Below, one piece after another: positions 20,544-31,240 of a stretch of 64,000 bases of DNA. Within the stretch, counting starts at the first letter, position 1. Every line of letters starts with the position of its first letter. The notes under the pieces were generated by a model that saw only the letters and a program-made list of their open reading frames with translations, did not search any database and had not been told where the DNA came from. The stretch is from Rostrohypoxylon terebratum. Its lineage: Eukaryota > Ascomycota > Sordariomycetes > Xylariales > Hypoxylaceae. Location: assembly GCA_022497145.1 (NCBI GenBank), contig MU385921.1, positions 114,456-178,455 on the forward strand. Direction: 5' to 3'. Made by a program: the position numbers and the translations under genes.

Positions 20544-23204
20544 CGCAAATGGATGATGTTGTGACTCTAAATACGTATATGTGAGTTATTAGGAATCTAG
20601 GAAGGTGTATGATATGATATGGTGTATATGAATTGATAAGTAAAATAATTGAGGCGAGGATTGGAATTTGGGGAATTCTCAATTGTTTGCGGAGGACGAT
20701 GGTGGGGTAGTTACAGCTTTCACGAGCTATTTTTTTAATCGTGAGGAAAGCACCTTACGTATTGTACCTAAATTTAGGTATGGTATTGGCTTGTTAAGTT
20801 GCTAAGGGCGGAAGGTTCAAGCAAGGTTAACGAATATCGATAAGGCAGGGAAGATTTGGTCAAGTTCAAATGTTGGGAATTGAGAATAAAAATTGGGAAG
20901 ATCTATGACAGCCTCGCGAGGCACGATAGGTACTATGTATGAAATGTGGATGTGGATGTGACAGGTGTATGTTTAAAAAAAAAAGTGTTCCTTGGGATGT
21001 CCTCGAGGTGACGATGCTACATAGTAGATTTAAGGATCGATATCGAAGAACGACATACAACAGACAACAGACTACCCCCTCGTGCTTAAGGTGCATCCAT
21101 TCGTCATTGGTACCAGGTATGTACCTACTATGAGGTAGGTAAGGATCTGGATAGCCTGGCCACTAAGGTCCTTGGCATCCAGGCCGGCGATTTCGTTATT
21201 GGGCTGGCAGGTGCCGTCGATCGAGGGAAGAAAACTGAATTTTTCTGTAAGATGTACACCGGATTACCTCTATATCAGAAGATAGGATGATATCATGTGT
21301 TTTACGAATGAGCGGGACGAGAAGATGAGCGTTTAGCCAGTTCAATCTGATCCTTTTCAAATGCGACAAGAAGTTGTCTAAGTTAAGTTGTTGATAATGG
21401 CAACATGAAAGTTACCTTTGATCTCTGGTATCAGTATTAAATATTCGGGGGGTACATCGTAGTGAGGGAAAGAACAATGGGTGGATTGACGTAGGGCTTA
21501 CTGATCTTGGACGGACCAGAGGGGCGGGACAGGGAAAGGGCTTGTAAAGATAAACGGGTCTCGATAATGGATTGGTGGGGTCTGCGTAACATCTGCTACA
21601 TCTGCTGCATCTGCTGCATAGCACGGGGTCCCTAAGAAGGTTAGTTCTGGTCTGGCTTCCATGTAATATTATTTGTCCTGACTGCCTGAGCTCTTGCCAG
21701 TTGAGTTTGCGTCTTATTAATATCTTAAATATCAATAATCTGCAAAAACGATTAGAGAATTTGTACAACCCCACCATATTTCCCATTCCTTCACATTCTA
21801 ACCGAGACAATATTTTCGAGCCGGTGCTGTCAACAACACCTACCTCTCTAGCTTCTTAATGATAAAGAACTGCGAAGTATCATTTCTATAAAAAAAATCA
21901 AAACATGTCGGAGTTTACCTGGCAGCAGTGACGCTTTTTGTGTCAGTCATTCTATTATGGAATGGCTTCCACCGCTTTTCTCACCTTGGGTAGATACCTA
22001 AAGGTAGGCGATTGGGTACGGATATCTATACCTTGGTCCTGCGGTGACAGGGTGAAGAATTCTCTAAAGCAGAGCCTACCTAAACAAGGTAGCACGCGAT
22101 GCGTTCATCAGTGGGGGATCACGGCCACTCGATACCCTTGTTGTCTGTCGCTGTCCGGAGAGATATGCGACTGGAGGTCAACTAGTCCGGTGTGAATACC
22201 TGGATTCTTGGAATATGTATGATCGGGAATTCTGTCGACCAGAGGCTCTCACTCGTCGATCGCGATCACGATATTCGATATCATAATCACAGCCCAACCA
22301 TTTATTTATACCTACCCTCTACCCTAGGGCCTAGGTCCTAAAATGCTTTCACATGCAAACCTCCACCTGCAACCCCGTCTAGGCACGGACTTACGACCTA
22401 CGCAAGTGAGGTCCCAATGCATCAGATGAAATGTATTTGGCGTTTTATATAACAAAACGGATCCGTGCAGTTAACAGTTACGATGACGAGTTTACCTGAT
22501 AAGTTCACCCTGAGTGTTCCAGCTCGACCCCCAATGGCGATGGGTCAAATCGCAACGTGCTGGATTTCGTACTGCATAGGTCGAACGGGGAAGAGTGGGA
22601 GGGGGTTGCAGAAGGCTCTCGGCACTGCAACGCTGCTTGTAGATCCGGGTCATCGGGTACCTTGCGTGTTGGAAATTGGAAATTGGAAATTGGAAATTGG
22701 AGTATATCGGCACGAGTTACCTAACCTAGTTTGTCTTGAATTGTCTGTTTCAACAAGCATTTTCCTGCCATTTAATTTTTGGAAATTCAAGAGCACCTAA
22801 ATGACATCTAATTGAACTGATATCAAAAGGGTTATATTATGGAATTCTTAAGTAGATAGGTACCTGGATTTAATTTTTACCTAGTAGGTACTTTTGATAT
22901 CCGTGGGCACTTATTTCCGCCTATCCCAGAAGCCCCCCTCCCTCTCCCCCTTCTACCCCTCCAACCGCGGGCGTACAGCATTGGCGCCGTGAACAGACGG
23001 AGGTCGGACCCGAGGTGTTAGACTCAAGCCTAAAACACCAGACTGCGTGTCTAAAGTCTTAAGACTTGTCGAAGAACTCTACTTTTACAACTATCTACCT
23101 AGTAGGTAGACCTTTAGACGCTTGCACGACATATTCATCTCGACGAAAGTGTCGATATTTCATTAGTTTTTATCCGTTTCTTCTTCGAATAACTCGCACT
23201 CGAA
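20544..23204. other. 2.7-kb intergenic region with minisatellite and motif clusters
   Basis: Divergent spacer between the phosphogluconolactonase and PHO13-type genes. It holds a CTGCATCTG-type repeat at 21590-21620, a TTGGAAA repeat at 22669-22701 and CTAGGGCCTAGG/TAGGTAC clusters near 22310-22340 and 22855-22890. The ORF at 21412-21810 (minus) owes its Cys-Ser-Arg runs to the repeat. I see no credible gene. Confidence 0.5.
22669..22701. repeat. Heptamer tandem repeat, TTGGAAA x4 plus
   Basis: Four exact TTGGAAA units and part of a fifth. A related array (GGGAATT/GGAAATT units) occurs at 37701-37730, so this may be a genome-wide minisatellite family. Confidence 0.85.
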
Positions 23205-24304
23205 ATGACTCAATTGCCGAAGTACCTAACCGGCGATTCTGCCGCTCTGAACGAGTTCCTCGATAAATTCGATGTGCGTCATTTTCGAACGAATTTCTAG
23301 TAACTGGATTGCGAATCTTACTTTTATAGGTCTTCTTACTTGATTGCGATGGTTAGTGTGAATATAAGTTTTCAAGAGGGTTTAGAACTTTAGTCTTTAG
23401 ATGCTGAAAACGTGCAGGGGTCTTATGGTCTGGCGATCATGTCTTTGAGGGTATCGTCGAAACCTTGGAGTTTCTGAGATCTAAAGGTAAGTTTGACTAT
23501 TAGTTTCGCATTGGATGTAGCGGCAACTGAAACATCCAAGGCAAACGGGTCGTTTTTGTCACAAATAATTCTACCAAATCCCGGCACGACTATCAGAAAA
23601 AGTTAACGGCTTTGGGTATCCCAAGCGACGTCGAAGAGATTTTCGCGTCGGCTTACTCATCAGCTATTTACATTTCGCGGATCTTGAAGTTGCCGGCGCC
23701 TAAGAATAAGGTGTTCGTTATCGGAGAGAGTGGTATCGAATCCGAATTACGCACCGAAGGCGTATCGTTTATCGGTGGCACGGACCCGGCTCTAAGACGG
23801 GATATCACCCCGGACGACTTCAATGGACTAGCCGATGGTTCGCTGCTAGACCCGGATGTTGGGATCGTACTTGCAGGATTGGACTTCCATATTAACTATC
23901 TAAAGTTAGCTATGGGATTCCAGTACATCCGACGAGGAGCAAAATTCCTTGCCACCAATCTCGATAGCACGTTACCCATGAACCATACCTTCTTTCCCGG
24001 CGCCGGCTCCATATCCGTGCCTCTCGTTAACATGACGGGAGAATCGCCTTTGGCCTTCGGAAAGCCGAGCCAAGCCATGATGGATGCAATCGAAGGCAAG
24101 TTTAAGCTCGACCGTGCACGAACTTGTATGGTAGGCGACAGGCTCAACACCGATATACAGTTCGGTATCCAGGGTGGTCTGGGAGGAACCTTAGCCGTGT
24201 TGACAGGTGTAAGCAAAAAGGAGCATTGGGAGGCCGAAGACGCCGTCGCCGTTCCGGCATACTACGTCGATAAGTTGAGCGATCTTCGTGGTGCGGCATC
24301 ATGA
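23205..24304 (+). CDS. PHO13: HAD-superfamily 4-nitrophenylphosphatase / phosphoglycolate phosphatase
   Basis: Cytosolic HAD phosphatase of the PHO13/PGP type, known to clear 2-phosphoglycolate and other side products of glycolysis. Four exons: 23205-23273, 23330-23351 (a 22-nt micro-exon), 23418-23486, 23541-24304; 307 residues. The micro-exon carries the catalytic loop: spliced sequence FLLDCDGVLWSGD places the nucleophile at D28 and the acid/base at D30. Motif II is VTNNST, motif III is near RRGAKFLATNLD, and the metal-binding motif IV is MVGDRLNTDIQFG. The substrate cap region has GLDFHINYLKLAMGF. All four phases agree and length fits the family. Position in the genome says nothing on regulation. 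Confidence 0.93.
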
Positions 24305-24915
24305 TGGACCCTCGGTTGTCTGTGACGTTTCTTTCAATTTTGACGTTCGTATAGATTTAGTGCCAGGTAAGATAATCTGAGCACTATAGGTACGGGTATA
24401 ATAATCTATTATACCTAAATAGAGACCAATCGCATCTATAGATTAGAGGTCTAAAAGGAATTTATCTTGACTGCGCCACACAATTGCAGACATAGAAGAT
24501 ATTTTTTCCCACCTTGGAATGCTCCATACCTATTGTACGTCTCACCATCTAGCTCGCTAACTCCAAGTCTCGGCATATTGCCGTCGACTAATAATACGAG
24601 GACCCAAATGATTTCTCCAACAATTCTCCGAAACCGCCTCACTCTCTATTGGATAATGGGAAGACAACTCGATATGCCGAACTCCCCGCGTAACTATAGA
24701 GCTGCCCGATAGAGAAAAGATATGTAGACGGTGGTTGGAGCTTCCGTATTATATAAAGTGAAGAGAAGTCATCGTAGAGAAAAGTCGGCGTTTTTTCAGA
24801 GTTTCTTCTATTGCTGTAAATTGTATATTTTATTTCATAAGTCCTTTTCCTAATTAAGCTATCTGAACTCGATAGATAGTATCTCCTGAACCTATCTACC
24901 TATTTCTCCAAACTT
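24305..24915. other. Intergenic, promoter of the PhyH-like gene
   Basis: About 610 bp. A TATATAAAG element lies at 24750-24758, 158 nt upstream of the next ATG. No coding frame or RNA gene is evident. Confidence 0.5.
24750..24758 (+). promoter_or_regulatory. Candidate TATA box of the PhyH-like gene
   Basis: TATATAAAG on the plus strand, 158 nt before the ATG at 24916; distance is compatible with a fungal promoter and a 5' UTR of about 100 nt. Confidence 0.4.
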
Positions 24916-25932
24916 ATGGCCATGGCATCACCATCCGCCCCACTCACAGAAGAGGAAAAGGCATTTTTCCTCAAGAACGGCTACCTGAAGTTAACCAACT
25001 GCTTCACGCGCGAGCAAGCCGCCTCCGTCACCGAGGGGGTGTGGACTCGTCTCGGCATGTCCCCTACCGACAAGAGCACGTGGAGCCGAGAGCGCACAAA
25101 CATGCCGTGGCACCGGTCCTTCTCGTGCGCGGAGTTCGCGCCGAAGGCGTGGGCGGCGATCTGCGAGCTGTGCGGGGGTGAGGACCGCGTGCACCCGGAG
25201 AGCGGGATGTGGCGGGACGGGCTGATCGTGAACCTGGGGACGGCGGAGCGCGAGGGCAAGCCGGTGCCGCCGAAGGAGCTCGCCGGGTGGCACGTCGACG
25301 GCGATTTCTTCGTGCACTACCTCGACAGCCCCGAGCAGGCGCTGCTGGTCACCCCGCTGTTCACGGATATCAGGAGCGAGGGCGGCGGCACTATGATATG
25401 TCCGAAGGCCATTGAGAGGGTCGCGAGGCATCTGTACGAGAATCCGGAGGGGGTGTCGCCGAGGATGGTGACTAGGGGACACCCAGACTACGCGAGGGAG
25501 AGGAATCTGGAGTGGTACAGCGATGTCGTGCAGAGTTGCGCCGACGAGGATTTCGTGGAGGCGACGGGAAGCGTGGGGGATGTGTACTTGCTGCACCCAC
25601 TCATGGTGCACAGCGCTACGAGCAATGCGAGGCGCGATGTGAGGATCATTACGAATCCGCCGGTGAGCTTGAAGGAGCCGTTTTGCTTTGACAGGGGAGA
25701 GGGGAAAGGGGGAGAATATAGTTTGGTAGAGCGGAAAACAATGGATGCGGTTGGAGGCGAGGGGATGTTGAAGGGGTGGAAGATCACGAACCCAAGGGAG
25801 CGGTTGGTGCCGGAGAGGGTGCGCATTCAGGAGGCGATGAAGAGGGAGGAGTTGAAGAGGATAGAGGAGGAACAGAAGCAGAAGCAGAGACTAGAGCAAG
25901 AACAGGGGAAGACCGCAGCGGCTGCTGCTTGA
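24916..25932 (+). CDS. Phytanoyl-CoA dioxygenase (PhyH) family Fe(II)/2-oxoglutarate oxygenase
   Basis: A 338-residue single-exon protein with the PhyH fold, which uses Fe(II) and 2-oxoglutarate to hydroxylate small substrates. The metal triad is visible as H-x-D in GWHVDGDFFVHYLD and the distal His in LLHPLMVHSATSNARRD, whose Arg should bind 2-oxoglutarate. The start LTEEEKAFFLKNGYLKL matches the usual N-terminal helix. The C-terminus is an added Lys/Glu/Gln-rich coiled stretch ending in AAAAA. The substrate is unknown and no biosynthetic partners lie nearby. Bases 25100-25400 are much more GC-rich than the flanks, with G/C at most third positions, which creates long shadow frames on the other strand. 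Confidence 0.92.
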   Translation: MAMASPSAPLTEEEKAFFLKNGYLKLTNCFTREQAASVTEGVWTRLGMSPTDKSTWSRERTNMPWHRSFSCAEFAPKAWAAICELCGGEDRVHPESGMWRDGLIVNLGTAEREGKPVPPKELAGWHVDGDFFVHYLDSPEQALLVTPLFTDIRSEGGGTMICPKAIERVARHLYENPEGVSPRMVTRGHPDYARERNLEWYSDVVQSCADEDFVEATGSVGDVYLLHPLMVHSATSNARRDVRIITNPPVSLKEPFCFDRGEGKGGEYSLVERKTMDAVGGEGMLKGWKITNPRERLVPERVRIQEAMKREELKRIEEEQKQKQRLEQEQGKTAAAAA

Positions 25933-26448
25933 GTACCTAACTACTAGGTACGTGATATCGCCGAAGGTTATTACACTTGTCTACGAAGCGTTCCAAGGTT
26001 GTATATCTCTTTTCCAAATTTCCAAGTTGTAAAAGAAGCTCCTGAGTATATAATCATAACGGTAGAATAATATAGCTTACATATAATTTCCTCATTTTGA
26101 TTTCAGGAAAGATTCAATTTGCATGAATGTCGACATCTCATAATATCGATTAGACTTGTCATCTTGTATCATTCTGAACCTCTTGAAATGAGTTAAGAAG
26201 GCAAGGGGTGAGATGTTTTTTTTTTTGGAGTATTAGTGATTGAATATAGTGACTTTAATAGTGCTTAAATTTTCGAAAATTAATTATTAGGTAGCGACTT
26301 TACCTGCAAATTCCATCAATTTACTACAAATCGCACGGCTTCTGAACTGACTAGGTCCATACTGCTCAGTTCTCAAAATCATTGAATTCTTATACAAGAA
26401 AACCACTTGCCTATTCAATTGTTTCAATTTCTTAGACGAGAAGGGCAG
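25933..26448. other. Intergenic, promoter side of dihydrofolate reductase
   Basis: About 515 bp, AT-rich, with a T10-plus tract near 26216-26226. Holds the PhyH 3' UTR and the DHFR promoter; no other feature seen. Confidence 0.5.
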
Positions 26449-27105
26449 ATGTCCGATTTATCGTCAGAAATGCTTCATCCGGAGCTGACCCTGATCGTGG
26501 CCGCGACCCGAAACATGGGCATTGGCTTGAACGGCACGCTCCCTTGGACGGGCCTGAAAAAAGAGATGGCATATTTTGCCCGTGTGACCAAGCGCGTACC
26601 TACGCTGCCGTCTCCTGCGAGTGCTGCAGCCACAAATGCCGTCATCATGGGTCGCAAAACATGGGACAGCATCTCCCCCAAATTCCGGCCATTGAAGGGC
26701 CGCCTCAACATCGTCATTAGCCGCTCGCATCTTGATCACCCGCCTCAGCCGCTGGAAGAAACGCAGATCGAAGGGCCCGTAAAAGTGAAGTCTCTTGAAG
26801 ATGCTCTCACATATCTCAAATCCGCACCAGGCACGGGAAAAGCATTCATTATTGGCGGGGCACAGATCTACGACGCGGCACTCCAACTGCCAGCCACAAA
26901 ACGTGTGCTACTGACGCGGATCCAATCACCAGACTTTAAGTGCGATACTTTCTTTCCCCTAGAGCTTGATGAAAAGGTTACAAATGGATGGGCGAGAAAG
27001 TCTAAGGACGAACTGGACACTTGGACGGGAGAGGCGGTACCTGAGGGCATACAAGAGGAGAATGAAACGCGGTACGAGTTTCAACTGTGGGAGAGGGTTG
27101 GTTGA
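26449..27105 (+). CDS. DFR1: Dihydrofolate reductase
   Basis: Reduces dihydrofolate to tetrahydrofolate with NADPH, for thymidylate, purine and methionine synthesis. It is 218 residues and intronless, a usual length for fungal DHFR. Motifs in order: LTLIVAATRNMGIGLNGTLPW (the Met20-like loop and the substrate-pocket Trp), KEMAYFARVT, VIMGRKTWDSI (the NADPH-binding GRKTW), and AFIIGGAQIYDAAL (the GG-x-x-IY turn). I placed the start at the first ATG (26449); the ATG at 26470 (MLHPEL) is also possible and would still leave the complete fold. The gene converges on CBP3 with only 203 bp between stop codons. Confidence 0.97.
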   Translation: MSDLSSEMLHPELTLIVAATRNMGIGLNGTLPWTGLKKEMAYFARVTKRVPTLPSPASAAATNAVIMGRKTWDSISPKFRPLKGRLNIVISRSHLDHPPQPLEETQIEGPVKVKSLEDALTYLKSAPGTGKAFIIGGAQIYDAALQLPATKRVLLTRIQSPDFKCDTFFPLELDEKVTNGWARKSKDELDTWTGEAVPEGIQEENETRYEFQLWERVG

Positions 27106-27308
27106 TTTTATGATCTGCTATATAATATGTACAATGAACCATCTCTAAATGAGATCACGACTTTTTATCATATATAAAGCGTGTCTTCACGCCGAAGGTT
27201 CAATGCGATGATACGCTAAACCTTTCATTTTAACCCCAACATCGCCATACCATGTCATGCCTTACCATACCGTCATTATGCCCCCTCATCTAGCTGTGTA
27301 TCTGATTC

Positions 27309-28355
27309 CTACGCAGCAGCTTTCGCAGCATCCTTCTCCGGGGCCGTTGAAGGAGCTTTTGGCGCTGCTGATTTCAGCACATTTTCTAGTTCTCTAACAG
27401 GCTTATCCACGAGCAAGAACTCGTTCTTGACAGGCCATTTGAAAACGGACTTCGCCTGAAAATGTAAGGATTCATCTGGTATCTGATCTAGCATCTTGAG
27501 GCACAACCGCATCCAACTAACGATCGTCGCAAGAGCGCGCACGTCAACGTCTTCTTTAGCCTTGTATATGTTGCGCCAGACGGCGGCGGCTAATACGGTA
27601 TCGCCCTTGATGACGCCCTCGTCGTAGGCGGCTATGACACCACGCCACTGCACGAACAGGTCTTTCAGGTAGCGGTGTCGCAAGGTTCGGGAATTTATGC
27701 CGTGGACTAGATCCATCTTCTCTTCGGCGTCGAAGAAGTAGTGGTCTACGAATTGTCGCTGCCACGATTGGGCGGCTTCTCGGTCCAGGTTACGGAGACG
27801 GGCGAAGACTAGGTACATATGCAGCATCGTGACTTGCGACCATGTGCTGAAGGTTGGCGGAAGCCCGAATTCTAGAAAGTAGGGCCATAGGTGTTAGCAA
27901 TGGTCATACAAACCACGACAAAACATCTGTTTAGGAGGGGTAGAGCAATATTGTGATAATGTGATATTGTGGTAGTGTCATATACCTGCATGCCACATCG
28001 TTTTTCCCTCGCCCAAATCCTCGCCTTCCGCCGTCTTTGGTATTGTCCCCGCCATCCTATCTTTCGCAGATATTGTATATACGGCCTCGGCAGCGCATGC
28101 TTTGTATATGTCCTCGGTAGCTTGCACTACACGGTAGGGCTCGGCCGACTTCCGAAAGGCGTTGAGGATCGTATCGCGAATACCTAGTTGGCGAGGCGTG
28201 CTTTTGAAAGTTCTTCTCTGGTCGAATGGAGGGGCCCCCGCGACAACGAGCTGGCGTAGAGTAGCGACATTTTGGATTTCTGTGGCCGTGGCCGTGGCCG
28301 TGGTCGCTTGCCGCATAAGCAGAGCGAATTGTCTTCTGCAATGTCGACACGCCAT
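27309..28355 (-). CDS. CBP3: Ubiquinol-cytochrome c reductase assembly chaperone CBP3
   Basis: Mitochondrial chaperone that, with CBP6, binds the ribosome tunnel exit and newly made cytochrome b to assemble complex III. Two exons, 28355-27986 and 27871-27309, give 310 residues. The intron (114 nt, GTATAT...TCTAG) interrupts the family core, and splicing restores MWHAEFGLPPTFSTWSQV followed by MLHMYLVFARLR, the ubiquinol-cytochrome c chaperone signature. The first 50 residues (MACRHCRRQFALLM...) are Arg-rich and lack acidic residues at the start, like a matrix presequence; they include a TATATAT run from a hexamer repeat. An upstream in-frame ATG at 28433 would add 26 residues and bury the presequence, so I prefer 28355. 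The C-terminus is Ala/Lys-rich. Confidence 0.93.
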
Positions 28356-28796
28356 TATTACTGTATTATTGGTGTTGTAAGTACCATTGGCAATGGCTGT
28401 TCGAGAAAGCGGGTAGGGTGTCTTTGAGGTCAAGCGTGAATGTTCACGTCATTGACATTCATGGATAGGGATAGGGATGAGATAATATGAGTATGAGCGC
28501 ATCAGGGAAAAAGGTGAAAAATTATCAAAAAGAGCTAAGGTTAGAAGCTTGGAACCCTGTCAATTACCGGGATCATAGACAGGGTTTATAATGTGGGTAT
28601 AGGTACAATGTACATAGGACCATAGGTACACCTACTACCTAGTACTTCGTAGTATCATTGTAATTATTCCCCGAATTGACCATTAGGAATCAGGATATAG
28701 TAATCACATACACAGTATCACTCATACTCATACATCTGTAGAGGAGCGTTATAAATACTACTATGTAGAGGTGATATAATAGAGTATTATCTCTGT
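28356..28796. other. Intergenic between CBP3 start and CEM1 3' end
   Basis: About 440 bp with the CBP3 promoter and a TACCTAGTACTTCGTAGTA motif cluster near 28620-28660. No gene-like frame. Confidence 0.5.
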
Positions 28797-30235
28797 TCAA
28801 ATCCTAGAGAACACCAGCGTCGCGTTCGTGCCTCCAAAACCGAAGCTGTTGGATAAACTGACATTGACGTGCTTTTCTTGAGCTTTCAGAGGAACAAAAT
28901 TAAACTTGGGCTCAACATCAGGTTCCGTGAGGTTTAATGTTGGAGGAAGTATATTCTGAGAAAAGAGAACGAAGACGTTAATTAATTACAACCATCTTCG
29001 AAGATTTGAGGTATAGGATTATGGGTTAAATAGAACTTACCTCCGCGATAGCCAGAATCGAAAAAACAGCTTCGATTGCACCCGCAGCACCAAGTAGATG
29101 CCCTATGGATCCCTTTGTACCGCTAACGGCAACTTGGCTTTCGTTAGAATACCCCTCCTCACCAACCATCAGCGACCGAATAGCAACGGCCTCGGCGATA
29201 TCGCCGACTGAAGTGCTGGTCGCATGTGCATTAATATAACCGACTTGATGAGGTTTGATCCCGGCATGCTTGAGAGCCTTCTTCATAGAGAGGTATGCCG
29301 CTGACCCATTTTCGCGTGGTGCCGTCATGTGGTACGCGTCGCCACTACATCCATACCCTTTTAATTCTGCATATATTCGAGCGCCCCTAGCCTTGGCGTG
29401 TTCCAACTCCTCTAGAACGAGTACAGCTGCGCCCTCGGAGACGACGAAACCATTGCGCCAGCGATCAAATGGTCGGCAGCTCGCAGACGGATCGTCGTTG
29501 AATGCGGTAGATAAAGAACGTGATCTTCCAAATCCAGCAAACGTGAGAGGATGGATACACGATTCTGCCCCTCCCGCAACCATCACATCTGCGTCGCCAA
29601 ATGCAATAAACCGTGACGCATCTCCTATAGCATGCGCGCCCGTAGTGCAAGCGGTTGTCGCTGCATGATTAGGGCCCTGTAAGCCGTACCTCATAGCGAT
29701 ATGACCAGCTGCTAGATTGATGAGGATTTTGGGGACGAAGAGCGGAGATACCTTTCTATAACCCTACATAATATGCACTTCGATTTTAGTAAATGAAACA
29801 TCTCGTGAGCGGCAATGCATTGGATCTCACATCTTGTTCGTACGCGAGACTGGTATTGTATATGTCGTCTAAATTTCCGATGCCACTTCCCAGACAAACT
29901 CCGGTCGATTCTAAGTCTTCCTGCTTTTCCGGCTTCCACCCAGCATCGTTCAGTGCCATTTCCGATACGGCTATCGCATACTGTGTGAATGTAGACATGC
30001 GGCGTTGGTCTGCAGCTGATAACCAGTCATCCGGACGCCACTCGCCTTCACCGGTCCCTGATTTGGGCACGATGCCAGCCACGGTACTAGTGAGCTCGCG
30101 CCATTTCTTCTGCGGTTCGAACCCCGCAACACTCGCGATGCCCGAGTGCCCGGCAATCAACCTATTCCATGAATGTCGGACACCTACGCCCAGAGGTGTG
30201 ATGGCGCCGAGGCCTGTGATGACAACCCGGCGCAT
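28797..30235 (-). CDS. CEM1: Mitochondrial 3-oxoacyl-[acyl-carrier-protein] synthase
   Basis: Beta-ketoacyl-ACP synthase of the mitochondrial type II fatty acid pathway, which supplies octanoyl-ACP for lipoate and hence respiration. Three exons, 30235-29831, 29763-29041 and 28955-28797, give 428 residues. The start MRRVVITGLGAITPLG is the standard KAS N-terminus. The catalytic Cys is C174 in TTACTTGAHAIGDA, and the two His are H315 (INAHATSTSVGD) and H357 (SGTKGSIGHLLGAAGA, with the family Lys at 352). The last exon carries the C-terminal glycine-rich SNSFGFGGTNATLVF. All introns are phase 0. No separate presequence is seen, so import may use an internal signal or a missed 5' exon. Confidence 0.94.
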
Positions 30236-31240
30236 TCTTTGCCATAATCAGGATCACCTGAATTATCCTGGATAATCGGGTTGAAATGATATGCTTTGAA
30301 AAATCAAATCATTTGAGATTACTCTGTACCTACTTCGTAGTAAAGATCACTTTGATTTTTAAGAAATTGATGATGACTGATGAGAAATTATAAAATTCAT
30401 AAAAAAAAAAAAAAAAAAGTGAGCCAAGAGTGAAGTGAGTTAATTAGGTATGCTTTTCTATTGGCTTGTCACGCGGCAAGCAGCATTGGATTATGCAGCT
30501 GCTTGTTACAAGCTTTATACAAAGTTACAAACAGACAGCTGACTGGAAGGAGACATGGAGGGCAATAGCGTCCCGAGCGCCAGGTTTATGCCACGCGGTT
30601 ATGACCTAATTTTAGTTAGTGCGATCCGCGTCGATGATACAATTATCTAGAGCTCAAGGGAGCTGCGTCTCACCTTAGCTCATACAACTACATAATTCTT
30701 TAAGAAAACACATACTAGGTATTATATCGATAATCTTAGATCAATTGAATGGTTTATAATTGATTATCTTTTTAAAGCAGCACGATTTCTAAATTCTCGC
30801 CGTCGCCATTGAAAAGGAGTTTAGGTATATTAACATTCTAGACGGATACGAATCTGACCACGTTTCATACACCTAATCTCAGGTGGTCGTTTAGGGGAGG
30901 ACAACCTTGATAGGACAAGAGGACAACGACAATCTTATGTCAGAACCACATCGATCAATCCTCTCACAACATCGCCAGATACCTATATAAATGGTGTTCA
31001 TACTGCGAGCTTACCCTGTGGAACGACTGATATTTGCATGAACGAACCAAGTTTATGGCTCATCGTTCGCTTCAGCCTCGACAATCACGGATAATCCGTG
31101 TGAGCCGCATTTGGGGGCCATTGACTATTAGCATATGATTGGCGAAACACCTCGCTCGGTTTGCCCAAGAGCCGATTCTGTTATAGTTGAGGACTCAGAA
31201 TTGGGGATTGATTGGATCATCAATTTAGTAGTCCTTCAAG
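30236..31240. other. Divergent promoter region, CEM1 / OPT transporter
   Basis: About 1 kb, AT-rich, with an A18 run at 30401-30418. No gene-like frame; it should contain both promoters. Confidence 0.5.
30401..30418. repeat. Poly-A run of 18
   Basis: Uninterrupted A18 on the plus strand in the CEM1/OPT divergent spacer. Confidence 0.9.

Noticed and set aside
21412..21810. ORF with a Cys-Ser-Arg-Cys repeat
   Set aside because: The cysteine pattern comes from a CTGCATCTG-type tandem repeat; the rest has no conserved features and no intron or start context.
24981..25611. Long minus-strand open frames across the PhyH-like gene
   Set aside because: They are shadows caused by high GC at third positions. 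The plus frame has the HxD...H motif and full PhyH fold; the minus frames show no family features.
30110..30130. GGTTCGAACCCC-like tRNA B box
   Set aside because: It lies inside the CEM1 coding exon (Gly-Phe-Glu-Pro codons); no A box or cloverleaf around it.
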